Source: Hymenopus coronatus (Eukaryota > Arthropoda > Insecta > Mantodea > Hymenopodidae). From it: a DNA stretch of 64,000 nt. The translations under genes and the position numbers were made by a program. Numbering within the stretch: the first letter of the stretch is position 1; each line of letters starts with the position of its first letter. A model generated the notes under the pieces. The model ran no database searches. It saw nothing but the letters and a program-made list of their open reading frames with translations, and was not told the DNA's origin. Below are positions 1-11,040 of the stretch, piece by piece. The stretch is from assembly GCA_030762935.1 (NCBI GenBank), contig CM060900.1, forward strand, positions 402,121,632-402,185,631. The letters run 5' to 3'.

Positions 1-1060
1 CGAAGCATTGTGCAGATGTTGGAGTTTCTGTTCTAAGATTATTGTATTAAGTGCAGGGAATATTATGGTAGAAAGGTTGTTTACCACCCGCTAACATGTC
101 GGACAGATCGCGTTAGTAAAACACGGATGTCATTTTTTTGTTTTTCCAACAAATGCCGGGGTGTTGTATTCTACCATGGATTTCCTTGTCCTCATTCTGT
201 TGCAAGATTCAGTTGTGCTTTTAGGTTCTGCAGTGCCAGCGGCGACGGACAGATGGGGCAGTTGCTTACGCTCTAGAAATACATGAATGTCAGAATGTTG
301 TCTCGTCTACCAGGGTTGCTGCGCCGCCCTCCTGTGATTGCTTTTTAATTGTCTGCGGTGTTGGAAAGCTAAGGATTTCTGTGGCCTGCCTGCGGCCACA
401 TACGCCTCCTGCACTGCACCTGTGCCTCCTGGCAGGTGTAGACACAATAGATCTATAGAGTCGCAGTGCGAGAGCGGTCCCCCTTCGTTACAATATCCTA
501 ATCCTAAGTCCATATGGAGCATAAGCTCAAACAGTTCGAAGAAATGGACGACTCTGATCATGTAGGTACCATGTGAAACGAATGATATGTTCTTGACAAC
601 TCTAGTTTGCACGTGGTGATAAATGTCTGTCACGTGACTTTGCAGATTAAGGAAAAAACAAAACGTATACACCAACAAGTAAATTTATCAGGAGGTCAGA
701 TAAACCCTATCAACCTACACTTACCCGCGCGTTTGTATGTGTGCGCGCGTGTTGACATGACGTACCTATTCTTCTCCACTTTTAAGAAAACTAACACCTA
801 AATTAACGGTTAGGAGGTTATGATTTTTAATATGCAAAAAGAGCAAATAATATTACAGCTTTAGTGTTTTGGCAGTTTCAATGTCTTGTTTTATTAGTTT
901 TCCTTTTTATTGCAACTACCTATTTTTTAACCTTTTCGTGTGTGGTGCTCATAAAATTATTTGAAAAAATATTAAGTCAGCAATTATCGATATTTTTACT
1001 GAAATTCCCTATTGATACCCTAGTTTTTATGACTTCAGAAACTTAATTTTACCTCAGGTA
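1..1060. other. No recognisable gene; unique-looking sequence
   Basis: The first kilobase is moderately AT-rich with a more GC-balanced patch around 300-560. An open frame of 123 codons on the minus strand at 307-678 matches no family I know and has no clear domain. I see no repeat shared with the rest of the window. It could be non-coding host sequence or part of a repeat seen once here. Confidence 0.5.
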
Positions 1061-1065
1061 AATCT

Positions 1066-3616
1066 AGGGTGACCAGATCCATCTAAGCAAAAAGTAGGAC
1101 ACCATATTAATGATCTAACCGTAACCACAACTGTCTTAAAATCGATTGGGGAAATATTATAAATATGCATATTAACTATTTATCAGGATCCAATTTGCAT
1201 TAGTTTTATGGTGTTAATGCTTTTAAAATAACTTAAGCCTAAATATTGAAAGAACTTAGCTTATGCTCAAAGATTTATAAGCAAACAATTATGTAACTTA
1301 AGACAAATAAATAAGGCTTTCCATAAGATTTTACATTATTCTCAAGTAGGTATATGACTCTTGCAATGTTAACGCACACAGACAAAAATACTTCTTACAT
1401 TGTTTTATTCTAAAGCAAATGGTACAGATAACAAAATACTGAAACACCGTTTAATTTTCTTTTTTCAGATATTGTATGCTAATATTTTTCGCTATGTTTT
1501 AAGTCATTGATCAGTTTAAACCTTAAATAATTTGAACTTGACTGCACAGCAAGCAATAACTTACTGCTTTGCAAAATCATAGTGTGGAGTTCACTACATA
1601 TGCAGTTAAAATTAAATTTAGTTATTTTTAGATGTTACAGACTTTCAATTTTTATCTCAGATTTTCAGCAGCCCACAAGTTATTCATTATCGAAAACACC
1701 CTCTCAGTGGGTGCATTCGTGGCTGGAAGACACATTCTAAACTCAACTATATCACACTTTTGAAAAGAGGATGAACTTTTCTTGCAAATGTTTAAATACT
1801 TCAACCCAGCTTAAATCAACGTTCAAATGAGCAGTGTTCCATTCCATCAAATTTTCAGCTTTAGGATATGCTTTTACTTTTATAATCTCATCAAAGAGAT
1901 AGGAATCATCTATTTGCTTTACCATCAGTTTGCTGATAGTTTTTAAGCCATCCTGAATTTGATTCCACTCAATTATTGAATTAAGTCTGGTAATTAGTAA
2001 TTGAAATTAGTAATTTTGACTGGACCAGACTTATATATACAATGCAAGTTGAATAAAATGAACACACATTTTTCTTAAACCCATGGAACTACTAATCCAC
2101 TCCTCAATTTTTTTAGTTTTGACTTAACTGCAAAATGGCATATTCCTTTCGCTCATTCAAATGTTGTTAATTAACGCTGAACCTTCTACCACAGAAATAT
2201 GTTGACCTTCAAGTAAATGAACAAAATTATTAAATACAACTGCCTGACTATGCACAAAATAGAGCCATATTTCAGAGAGAGGATCATCAAAAACATCTAA
2301 TGATTGTGGGACACTTTTCCTGTGGCTCAAAGTAAGATTCTTTCTATGCAAAATGGTAAACAGTCAATTGCAGTTTGTATACAGTTATTCACTAGGTGTG
2401 CAAAGCAACCTACACCTACAATTGGCTTGTTTAAGGAAAATTTAAGAATGGTGTAAACATTGTTTTCACCGTTTCTTACTGCCCCCCAAAAACCTACAAC
2501 TTTAGCTTCAATTTTACAGTCATTTGAAGTCTTTAAAACGTTTAAGGACACAATCTCAGTTGTCTCACCACACTGTACTTGAAAGGCCCACACTTTTACT
2601 TGCACTCCATTAACAAGAAGAAAATAGCGTACCAATAATGGAAACAGCTTTGTAGATTTATTATTGGACGAATCTGTGCACACTGTGATGAAATTCACTT
2701 GATCCAAGTCTTTCTGTAGCTCTGGAATAGCATAACGGCTGATCACATTCGTCACACTTGCTTCGGACTTCATTCTTGCACATGAATATTGAGGTTCAAA
2801 ACATTTCTTAATCAATTTCAAGTACAGTCTGTTGATCGAAACGACTGGTTATGAATTACTGTGTGAAATTCAAAACATGCTTCTGCTGCTGCAAGCATTT
2901 GTTCTTTGTATCCGAAATCCTTATTTTTCAAATATGTGGAACTGGATGCAGTTGCATTAATTGATTTATGCTTTGCCGTTTGTAAATTGCGTATTATTTC
3001 GGACTTCCCACTCTTTGCTATCGGAACATTTGCTGAACATTTTTGACAATATATGTCACTGTCTGTCTGTCTTTCCCCTTTTGATGAAAGCTACAGAGGC
3101 CAAAGTTGGGAATTTAAATCACATTTTCTTCTCGGTGCCATCCCGAAAAAGCGACTGTAGCAGAGAACTGCAACAACTCGATAGGTAACACAGCCAATCT
3201 ACAATGCCAAAGTGAACAAATTAAGCAATAATAAGTAAACCGCAGAGAAGCAGAGCATAAAGGCACATATTGTTGAAGAAACACGAGCAGACAACCTGAA
3301 TACAATTATAACCGATGCCGCATTGTCGTAAACAAATGACAGTTAAACTTGACTATTGCATGTCATAAATATATCATTATCCTTACAATAAAGGTATACA
3401 ATAAATAAAAACACTATAACTAGTGATTTAAAGCTTAAACTCGCAACTTAAAATTAAAGTAGGATATTTCGCAAGATATTTCTATATATTAAAAATAAAA
3501 AAAAAAAATATATATATATATAAAAAAAAGACATTCGATTTTTCCGCGTGTCATCGCAACCTTTAAAAAAAAAAAAAAGATCGTCCTGTGAAAATCAGTA
3601 CGTATTGTCACCATAG
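1066..3616 (-). mobile_element. Degenerate hAT-superfamily transposon with decayed terminal inverted repeats
   Basis: This is the whole probable extent of the hAT relic whose coding part is at 1625-3141. The left end reads TAGGGTGACCAGATCC from about 1068, followed by a stretch containing GTAGGACA. The right end near 3575-3616 carries CGTCCT and then GTCACCATAG, which is an imperfect inverted copy. Zinc-finger, core and C-terminal parts lie inside in the expected order. The candidate 8-bp target duplications agree at only about 5 of 8 positions. The coding part is secure; the outer limits are inference. Confidence 0.45.
1625..3141 (-). pseudogene. hAT-type (ZMYM/ZBED-like) transposase pseudogene
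   Basis: Reading the minus strand, an ATG at 3141 starts a protein-like path beginning MAPRRK. It has an in-frame stop after 16 codons, then a BED-like finger with C-X2-C at about 3040-3053 and a following histidine near 2985. After a frame change the longest open piece runs 2821 to 2327 and holds the core, with FEPQYSCARMKSEA, the acidic segment ITVCTDSSNNK and the GCFAHLVNN motif. A deletion and frame change near 2350 lead to 2351-2157, which reads LSEIWLYFVHSQ. Further pieces at 1975-1770 and 1730-1670 end in CLPATNAPTERVFSIMNN, the hAT dimerisation region. At least three disruptions make it non-functional. It resembles hAT-derived proteins common in insect genomes, where the C-terminal domain dimerises the transposase. 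Confidence 0.8.
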
Positions 3617-3800
3617 TCAAATCAGATGTCAGCAACACTATCAAACAAATCTAATATTACACACTTTCTCGGCCCATTCCTCAACAACAACAAAATTATA
3701 AAGGTTATTCTTCTACTTCTTGTTAATCAGGTAAAAATGAGTAGAATTTGTTTTATTACACATGTTCCTTGTACGTGCAAATGGGTTGACAGGAGAATTC
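3617..3800. other. AT-rich spacer
   Basis: Short AT-rich spacer between the hAT relic and the first RepA copy. Low-complexity A and AT runs at 3487-3530 and 3566-3580 lie just before it. No gene or recognisable repeat is seen. Confidence 0.4.
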
Positions 3801-4278
3801 GTAGGCTTTAAGCAATAGTCAAATCTTTCAACAGCTGGTTTATGTGTAGTAACTTTGAAACTCCCGTTCTCTTTGCATGATCAGGAGGGGGGTGAAAGGA
3901 CTAACATTTGAAAAACATTTGTTAAGTATTTAAAAATTCAAACAAATAACAAGGGATATCTCGGATATGGCTAGGCCCACAAAAAGTATTTGAAATAAAC
4001 TATGTGTTTTAATAAAATCTGCATTTTTTGTGTAGCAAGATTCTTCTCTCTTACGATTTACTAGTTATAAAAACGTGAGACAGAATAAACAGGTCTTCAA
4101 ACGCTATTTCAAAACAAAACGAAAAAAAAATCAAATATACATTTTATTTCTCAGAAAAATATCTTAAAAATATGTGTTAATCAAAACCGTTGAAGATATA
4201 TTGAGAAAATAAACAGGTTGAAAAAAATCTTCCTTGTAAAGGGTAGTTTGGGATGGATGATCTTGAAATAAATAAAAG
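3800..4278 (+). repeat. RepA copy 1, 5' and middle part, diverged
   Basis: This segment follows the RepA order: the 'caatagtcaaatc' block, the 'aacaagg-atatctcgg' block, 'tgtgttttaa', a 'ttacgatttactagttat' block, 'gaataaacaggtcttc' and 'gtaaagggtagtttggga'. It is more diverged than the copies near 40 kb. An S1 SINE interrupts it at 4279-4550, and a RepA 3' module resumes at 4590-4675. No coding capacity is conserved. Confidence 0.65.
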
Positions 4279-4550
4279 GAGTTTTATTTATGCACTCTCT
4301 TTAACTACTGTGGTTCTTCTCAGCGTCCCATTCTTTTTGGGCGCGATAAACCGCTTAATTTTGCTCAGAGGCCTCTTACTCAGGATTGAGGTTCTTTTAC
4401 GTGCCGCAAATCCACGACACAGGACCAACGTCTTTACTTCTTTTCCGAAGGAAGCCATGTTACGGATTTTTACACCTGAAAAAAATCCATTGTCCTCCGC
4501 CGGGTTTGAACCCGCGAGGCTAGTATGGTAACCACCTCACCACGGTGGGC
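4279..4550 (-). repeat. tRNA-derived SINE, family S1, inserted in RepA copy 1
   Basis: On the minus strand the head is tRNA-like, with an A-box region (GTGGTGAGGTGGTTACCATA) and a B-box (GGTTTGAACCC in the other orientation) at about 4503-4513. The S1 body has the paired conserved blocks 'ctcagaggcctct' and 'gtggttct...agcgtccc'. It is about 270 bp, near full length for the family in this window. It splits a RepA copy, so it inserted later. Confidence 0.75.
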
Positions 4551-4589
4551 GCGGACCTAACCTTGGGGGAGGGGAGGGTTCACGGGATC

Positions 4590-4675
4590 TCAAAATATTC
4601 TTTCGGTGAAATTTCGGTATCGAATATTGGGATGAAATAAAATATTTTCCCTGTTTATTACATAGTAAAGAAAAT
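4590..4675 (+). repeat. RepA 3' module fragment
   Basis: The string 'ggtgaaatttcggtatcgaa' followed by 'ttgggatgaaataaaata' matches the RepA 3' module (consensus 'ggtgaaatctcggtatcgaa', then 'ttgggtggaatgcaatac'). It lies just beyond the S1 SINE that splits RepA copy 1. The microsatellite segment between the two halves is missing, so a deletion accompanied or followed the insertion. Confidence 0.55.
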
Positions 4676-4679
4676 AAAA

Positions 4680-5334
4680 ACTGCTTTATTAAATTATACA
4701 AATAATTTTGCAAAGTCGACAGATGAAAAAGTTGAAAAATCAGCGTGGAATGAAAATTAAGGAAAACTGTTAGGAACACTGTATTAATGTTTGTCCTTTC
4801 CGCGTGCTAAAGCTTAGAATTTACATTGTAAGTTCGAATTATTTTTAAAGTGGAGAGGGCTGCTCTGTGTACATGGACACATAGCTAAGATTTTCCAGAA
4901 TACCCCACCTTACACAAACTTTCACACCAGAGCTTTCCAAACGAATGCTCTGTGATGTCACAGGTTCTATCGTGCACTGAAGCAAGCAGGCAGACAGACA
5001 ATATGGGGCAAATCCAGCCGCTTGACCTTGTCGAAGCAGTGACGTTAGCATGGTAATACAGAATAGCGTAATGAATGGAACTGGGAGACATGCTACTATA
5101 ATTACATATGACAATGTCGTGTAGACCCGCCAAAAATAAAAACATTGCTTAAAATTTATCATGTATTGTAAATCTGACGAGGAAGCTCTATGTACAGAAG
5201 CATGTATAATCTCGAAACGAGTTTTTTTTTTATTAATTATTTACGGCTTTTCACTATAGTCCTTTCTTTCTTACCTTCCTCTGCACACCAGTTTCAAATT
5301 GGGTTTACAAATAGCAATAAAATAATATATAGAC
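4680..5334. other. AT-rich sequence, nothing recognised
   Basis: AT-rich sequence with a poly-T run near 5223-5233. Two overlapping minus-strand frames at 4845-5162 give no recognisable domain. I see no repeat shared with elsewhere. Confidence 0.4.
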
Positions 5335-5514
5335 TGGCCTCGTAGCTCAGTCGGTAAAGCACCTGGCTGCTGAGCGAGATGTCCTAGTATTCGATTCCCA
5401 GCTGGCGTGGGAATTTTTCTCTGGCCAAGATTATTTCCATCCTTCCCAGAGTTAGGAGATATGAATGATAATGCGAATGGTGCTGCGAAATTGAAGATAT
5501 TCATCAAAGTTAAA
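5335..5514 (+). repeat. tRNA-derived SINE, family S3
   Basis: The head reads as a tRNA: 'cctcgtagctcagtcggtaa' (A box) followed about 35 bp later by 'attcgattcccagctg' (B box). The D-arm sequence TAGCTCAGTCGGTAAAGC is nearly canonical. A tRNA-unrelated body follows ('gtgggaatttttctctggcc' and so on). The acceptor stem is imperfect and the sequence continues into SINE body, so this is not a tRNA gene. It is the only clear S3 copy here. Confidence 0.7.
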
Positions 5515-6010
5515 TGTCAACAATAAACGAGTGAACACCGCTGCCATTGCCGCAAGTGTGTGAGCAGCTTGTTTCGAAAGTCATAGCTGATTGTTGTGCA
5601 CAGATGGTTTCCTTTCATTAGCTAATGCATTGTTTCACATGTGTGAGTGAATACGTGTGCAGTCGGCGAGCACTTTACATCGAAGCTCCTATTGTCGCAC
5701 CTGAGTGAGTTTTTGACACCTGCCAGGATTTTCAGGTGCAACAAAAAGCACTATTTCCGGAAGTATCTTGCCACGTGATCGACAAGTATAGAAAGAGGAA
5801 GTTTGAGCCAGTCAGTTTCGAAGGAAATTTTGCAGCGTACAGCTGTAGCAGCAGCGTGCATCGTAGGAAAACTGTAGTACGGCGGAATTGTTGCAAAACC
5901 ATCAAATGACAACGTTTATTTGTTAACATATATTTGTTTGTAATCAGTTGGAAGAAATAAATTGTAGTTTGCGTCAGAAACGGGGATTTACGCCAAGGTG
6001 TAGAGGATGA
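5515..6010. other. No recognised feature
   Basis: Moderately AT-rich sequence with no recognisable coding or repeat content. Short frames around 5732-5929 show no known domain. Confidence 0.35.
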
Positions 6011-6365
6011 TCAACAAGTTAATTGGCTGAAATGAAGAAAATGGACACAAATGGAATCCAGTTTGGAAGAACTGAAATCAAGAACGGAGAAGATGAGAAA
6101 GGAAATAATTATGAACTGCGAGATGAATAAGATGGAGGAAATGAAACCCGCCATGGAGAAGATATAATCAGAAATGAAGACCGAAATGATCATGCTGAAG
6201 ACTGAATTATATAACAAAATTGACTGCTGGCCGGTGTGAAGAGGGGAGTGGAAGTTATTGGTGGAAAATTGGAAGAGCTTAGTGGAACTTTGAAAGAACA
6301 CGACCAACGCCCTAATGACCAGGAAGACCTCGAGGAACGCATTAACGCGCAAACAGAATAGCACT
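6011..6365 (+). pseudogene. Possible degenerate coiled-coil (gag-like) coding remnant
   Basis: The plus strand, read across at least two frame changes and a stop, gives a strongly charged Glu/Lys/Met-rich series such as SLEELKSRTEKMRKEI, KMEEMKPAMEKI and SEMKTEMIMLKTEL, then GKLEELSGTLKEHDQR. The periodicity suggests a coiled coil. Such stretches occur in gag-like proteins of insect retroelements, but no nucleocapsid knuckle, protease or reverse transcriptase lies nearby. I cannot assign a family, and it may be a decayed host exon. Confidence 0.3.
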
Positions 6366-7384
6366 TCCCTTTAGTGACAAGAAAACATTATTCAAGCATA
6401 ACTGCACCTCAACTAAGGCGTTGTCGCGAAAACTGCTGAAATTCAGGGAAAAGCGAAGAAATTAATGTACGCAGCGGGTAGCATCGGATTGAACCCTTAC
6501 TTGAATTATTCCATCAGATCGAAATTAGCTTTCGATCATGTAATTACGATGATTGGTCTTGCACTCCATTCCACTGCAATGAAAATAACAGTTTGAGTGC
6601 ATGTGGTCACGTGGTATGTCAAAACTGCCAGTCGTGGCATGTATTTTGAAGTCCACTAGGAATGCTCTGGTGGGCAAGGTAGTTTTGTCTTAGCCGCTAG
6701 ATCGAGTGCTGGAAGGTCCCACTTACTAGCACTTACGACGTGTGTCAGTTCGTTAAAGGGACAGAGAATGATTTTTAGCGATGTTGGTAAAAAAAATCGA
6801 TTTTTGGATTGTTTGTGCAAAAAAAAAAAATACCATACTTTAAAATACATATTTGTAATGTTTGATTCTCCTAGAGCGGACGTAACACATGTGTTGGATG
6901 CCATTTTGAAGCGTTGAGCTGGTTAATTAACTCTCCATGTTAAACTTTAAAGCCATTTTGCTTAAGTTCAGTTTTTTCGTTATTTTCCCACAAAAATGCT
7001 GCTACAGGTCTGAAAAACATCCACAATGTACTTTAGAATGTGTGCAGTAAAATTATGTATTGGAACTTTGCTATCGTCCATAGTTTAGTTTTAAAAATAA
7101 TTAACATCATCATATTCTGCTTTTTTCTCAGCTGTTTCACTTTGTGGTATAAAATATTAAAAAAAAAAAACTGTCAAATATGGCAGAATTCCAATCAAAC
7201 TTTTTTGCAAAGTTACGAATTAAGGAATGTAGTTTTATGGAATAACACTTTGGGGACGCCATCTATTGGAGAAGATAGATTTTGAATTTTGCCAATAAAA
7301 TGCATATAGATTAATAGATCCAGAATGACGTTACATATTGTGCTGAAAGGTGGTATAAATTCTTTTGTTGTTAATAACGTCTGT

Positions 7385-7386
<2 letters not shown>

Positions 7387-7415
<29 letters not shown>
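7387..7415. repeat. Poly-A run
   Basis: An uninterrupted run of 29 A residues, followed by 'cacaacaacaaaaaac'. It could be the tail of a decayed retroposon, but no SINE or LINE body is recognisable upstream. Confidence 0.85.
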
Positions 7416-8112
7416 CACAACAACAAAAAACATATACACACAAAACAAAGTTCTAGCGCTAACACTTTAGAAAATGAGTTCGATACTCGCTTAAATGTCC
7501 GCCAGATAATTCTTCAATTGTGTTGTTCCTTCAAACTCTGACTAATAATTTTGCTTTTTCTTTTTTCTGGCATAATAAGTTTTGTAAATAGCTGGCTTAA
7601 AAAAACGGCCAATTGCACAGTAATTGTCAGACTTTACTTCGAAATTTGCGGTTGAATTGCAAACTCCCATAATATCAATATTTGAACTACACGTGATGTC
7701 ATTTTAATTTACTCCTCGCAAACATTTGACAATCACATTAACCACTCGTCATTTATCTTCTTTTAGGATACTTGGATAACTCATCACAAGCGCGGACTTC
7801 ATTATTTCGTTAAATAATTAATGAATACTAAACAGATACAGCGGTAAACATTGCTCAAACCATCCACAGATGCGACAGAACGTTCCACATTCCTAACGTA
7901 CGCGAATGTTCCACAACGAAGCTAGAGGAAGCGGTGGTTGCAAACCAAAAGAGCCAACATTGGCAACTTTAGTATTTTTTGGAAATTATCACAAATTTAG
8001 TTACTGTTAACGAGAGATCAATATAATGACTTTGAAATTAAGAATATCAAATCTAATTCTATTGAAATAAAGGTAAAACTTGTAACGAAATACACAATGA
8101 ATAATACAACCA

Positions 8113-8160
8113 TAATAATGATGATTATAATAATTATAATAATAATAATAATAATAATAT
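8113..8160. repeat. (AAT)n microsatellite
   Basis: An interrupted AAT/ATT repeat of about 48 bp. The AT-rich open frame across it is an artefact of the repeat. Confidence 0.85.
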
Positions 8161-8570
8161 GGATGCGACACATTAATCATATCAATCGACTGGTACAGAT
8201 TTTACTTGCCAAAAACCATTGTAATGCTGCCTGGTGCGTATATAATATGTATGTCATCATTCTGGGTTGTGATGGGAACGACTTGGAATCAGAGGGCATT
8301 GCTCAGCTAACTGCGCCTGCCAGACTTATTTCTTTCCTTGCTGTCCTTGTAGGTTACTTAAGTATGCAGTTCGTGTGTGGAAATTACGCATAAATAAATC
8401 GCGTGTCTCTTACCCAGTTTTTTTTTATGAAGATAGACAAAAAAAAAAAAAAACAACTCATTTACGTAACGATCACATGCCTTTCTTTAACCAGCTACCA
8501 TTAAAGAATCGTTATAAAAGTGAATTACTTGCTTTTCTATCCATTGAATATGCGTATGTAATCAATTACA

Positions 8571-9082
8571 ATGTTTCCATGGGGAATTGAAATCGATTGG
8601 AGTACACTTAACGTATTGAATACTGCATGGAAACGCGGATTCAAACCATGCTGAATCTTGAATGCGACCTTCTTAAAATTTGGGATCGGACTGAGATCGA
8701 ATCGAAATACTCGTATGTTCCATGGAAACAGCTCTTTTGTTACAGTCGTTGCTTGCGGTATCATATGTTAATGCTTTTTGCTTATTGCTCTGTGATAGAC
8801 TATAATAGAACCACTTTTATGGTTTCTATGGTTTGCAATTTATTCTCAAATATAATTATTTAACTTTAAAACCTCCTCATAATACATAGACAACAAATAT
8901 ACGGTCAACAGGCTCGCCAACGTAATTACAAGTTGACCAACATATAATGTAGAATAAGCTTACTCTCGTAGCTTGCGTTTTCAAAACGACATCAATTCGT
9001 ATTGAATTTAACATGCGAAACGCGGATAGTATTGTGATGGAATTGGACTCAAATCGATTTCAATTCAAACACGGAAACGTGG
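8571..9082. mobile_element. Candidate MITE with about 30-bp inverted arms
   Basis: The left arm at 8571-8602 contains TTTCC, then GAATTGAAATCGATT and a GAGT. The right arm at 9044-9082, read on the minus strand, gives GTTTCC, then GAATTGAAATCGATT and GAGTCC. The shared core is 15 bp identical with similar flanks. The interior of about 440 bp has no coding capacity and holds further 'ggaaacgcgga'-like motifs. A non-autonomous DNA element is the simplest reading. Target duplications are not clear. Confidence 0.4.
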
Positions 9083-9084
9083 TA

Positions 9085-9470
9085 TGTACCTATGTAATCT
9101 ATTTGTGTATGTGTAGAGGTAGTTATATTAAGTAATAGCAACAGTTTGGTATGTTATGTTTGAAGTATTATTACAATAAAAAATCTATATTATATATATG
9201 CTTTGCAAAATTCTAACACCCAAATTAAGAGAGGAAATCCTCAACGGTGTTAAGTTTGTATTTTTCAATTTTCTTGTGTGGTGTTTACAACAATACATAT
9301 AAAAGAAGATTTATGCAACTATGTAATCATCGACAATGTCATCGACTTATTGTTTAAACTATGATAAAAAGTTGAGGCACTAAAGAGGAAGTAGGAACAG
9401 TAATAATTCCTGTGTAACATTTTTTTCTCCTCCATCAAATCAAAACCTATCATCGGAAATTGATGTGTAA
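9085..9470. other. AT-rich spacer
   Basis: AT-rich sequence between the candidate MITE and the 9.5-12.1 kb RepA cluster. Nothing recognised. Confidence 0.4.
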
Positions 9471-9474
9471 TACA

Positions 9475-10157
9475 AAAATCTGATGTGTTGCATTTACATG
9501 ACTTCCTCTACAAGCTATTATTAGAAAAGATTATTGGTTTATGTACCTCGTGCTAATCGAGAAAAACGTTAGCAGAAAGTGTATTACACGCTTTCTTATA
9601 AGTAGAAGGAAAATAGGAATTACACTAGGCTACAGCGATAGCCAAATCCTTTGACAACGTATCGCTTTGTGAAAAATTGAAATCGGTTCTCTTTTGCATG
9701 CCCGGGAGTAAGACAAAAGAGGTATGCAACATTGACTTCCGATTGAGAAAACCTAAAGTGGTTTAAAGCTGAAAGCAATAAAAAGGAATAAATATCTCGA
9801 AAACGGTTACCCCTGCAAGAAAAAAATTACATGACAAATTGTGTTTTAATGAGATTTATGTTTTTGTGCAGTAAGTTTCTGTCTATCTCTTACAGTTTGC
9901 GAGTTCTACAAAAGTCACCTAGAACAAAGAGGTCTTCAAGACTATTCCCAGAAAGTTCAAGATATAATTTTATTTGCCATATAAATATCCTTAATATAGG
10001 GTATTTTAATCAAAATCGTTAGAGCCATTTTTGAAAAAAATTAGAATTTTCGAAAAATGTTCCATGTAAAGTGTAGTTGTGGGTACAGGGACTTTCCTGA
10101 AAATCTTCATGTTGCATCCTTGGAGGATACTGAATTTAAATACCAAATGTATATATA
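9475..10157 (+). repeat. RepA copy 2, truncated before the microsatellite
   Basis: Starts with the RepA start (AAAAATCTGATGTGTTGCAT) and continues with the 'gctaatcgag', 'acactaggctacagcgatag', 'tcgaaaacggtta', 'gtgttttaatgag' and 'aaaatcgttagagccattttt' blocks. It stops just after 'ggaggatactgaatttaaat', where RepA copy 3 begins in the opposite orientation. The two form a long inverted repeat. Confidence 0.85.
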
Positions 10158-11040
10158 CTAGATTTTTAATGTTTTTATTTACTTTCTCTACACGTACTAT
10201 GTATGTACATAGTGTATACAGAGGTGTATTGCACCCAAAAATTCGATACCGATATTTCACTGGAAATTCATGTTTTGGGTATCCCTGAATCCAAAAATAT
10301 CATTTTTAGAAGAGGGTCTGAGTGCGTGTATGTATGTGTGTCTGAGGACAGCATAGCTCAAAAACGAAAAGACCGTTAAATATCAAACCTGGTATTTAAG
10401 TTTGGTATCTTCCAAGGATAAGACACGAAGATTTTCAAGAAAATCCCCCACACCCAACTACCCTTTACATGGAAAAATTTTCGAAAACGTTGATTTTCTC
10501 AAAAATGGCTCTAACGATTTTGATTAAAATTTCTCATATTTAAGATATTTATATGACAAATAAAATGCATATCTTGAATATTTTGGGAATAGCTTCTGAA
10601 GACCTCTTTATTCTGGATGATTTTTATTGTATTTTGTATAACTGGTAAACCGTAAGAGATAGACAAAAACTTGCTACATAAAAATGTAGATCTCGATAAA
10701 ACACACAATTCTTGTCATAATTTTTTCTTAGAGTTAGCCGTTTTAGAGATATTCCTTGTTATTTATTTCAGTTTTAAAATACATAAGCTTTTCTCATACT
10801 GGAACTTGTCAACGCTTGGCCATGCAAAGAAACGAATTTTAATCCCATTGCAACCACGTTTTAAAACATTTGGCTGTCGGTATATCCTAGTGTATTCCTT
10901 ATTTCCCTTCTACTTATAAGGAAATAAGTAATAAAACCGTTTCTACTAATGTTTTAGTATGAAATAGAAGAATAAGATTATTAACAATAATTTGTTACAG
11001 AGATGTAGAGAAACTCCTGTGAATGGCGCACATCAGATTT
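10158..11040 (-). repeat. RepA copy 3, nearly full length, inverted relative to copy 2
   Basis: On the plus strand it opens with the inverted 3' end ('actttctctacacgtac', palindrome CTATGTATGTACATAG), then the 3' module, the microsatellite zone (gtgcgtgtatgtatgtgtgt) and the body. It ends at 'gaatggcgcacatcagattt', the inverted start. Length is about 880 bp. Several minus- and plus-strand frames inside are not conserved between copies, so the element looks non-coding. Confidence 0.9.

Larger units (their letters stand above)
6370..8570. other. AT-rich, low-complexity-rich sequence without a recognised gene
   Basis: About 2.2 kb with a 29-bp poly-A run at 7387-7415, an ATT/AAT microsatellite at 8113-8160 and shorter A runs near 6820, 7160 and 8441. 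Open frames here (for example 7040-7285 and 8097-8393) show no known domain. I see no RepA or SINE match. Confidence 0.4.

Noticed and set aside
307..678. A 123-codon minus-strand frame as a gene
   Set aside because: No domain, unusual composition, and length within chance expectation for 64 kb.
5335..5412. tRNA-like sequences taken as functional tRNA genes (also at 25012, 44450-44540 and 55484)
   Set aside because: They have good A and B boxes but poor anticodon arms and continue into shared SINE bodies, often with target-site duplications.
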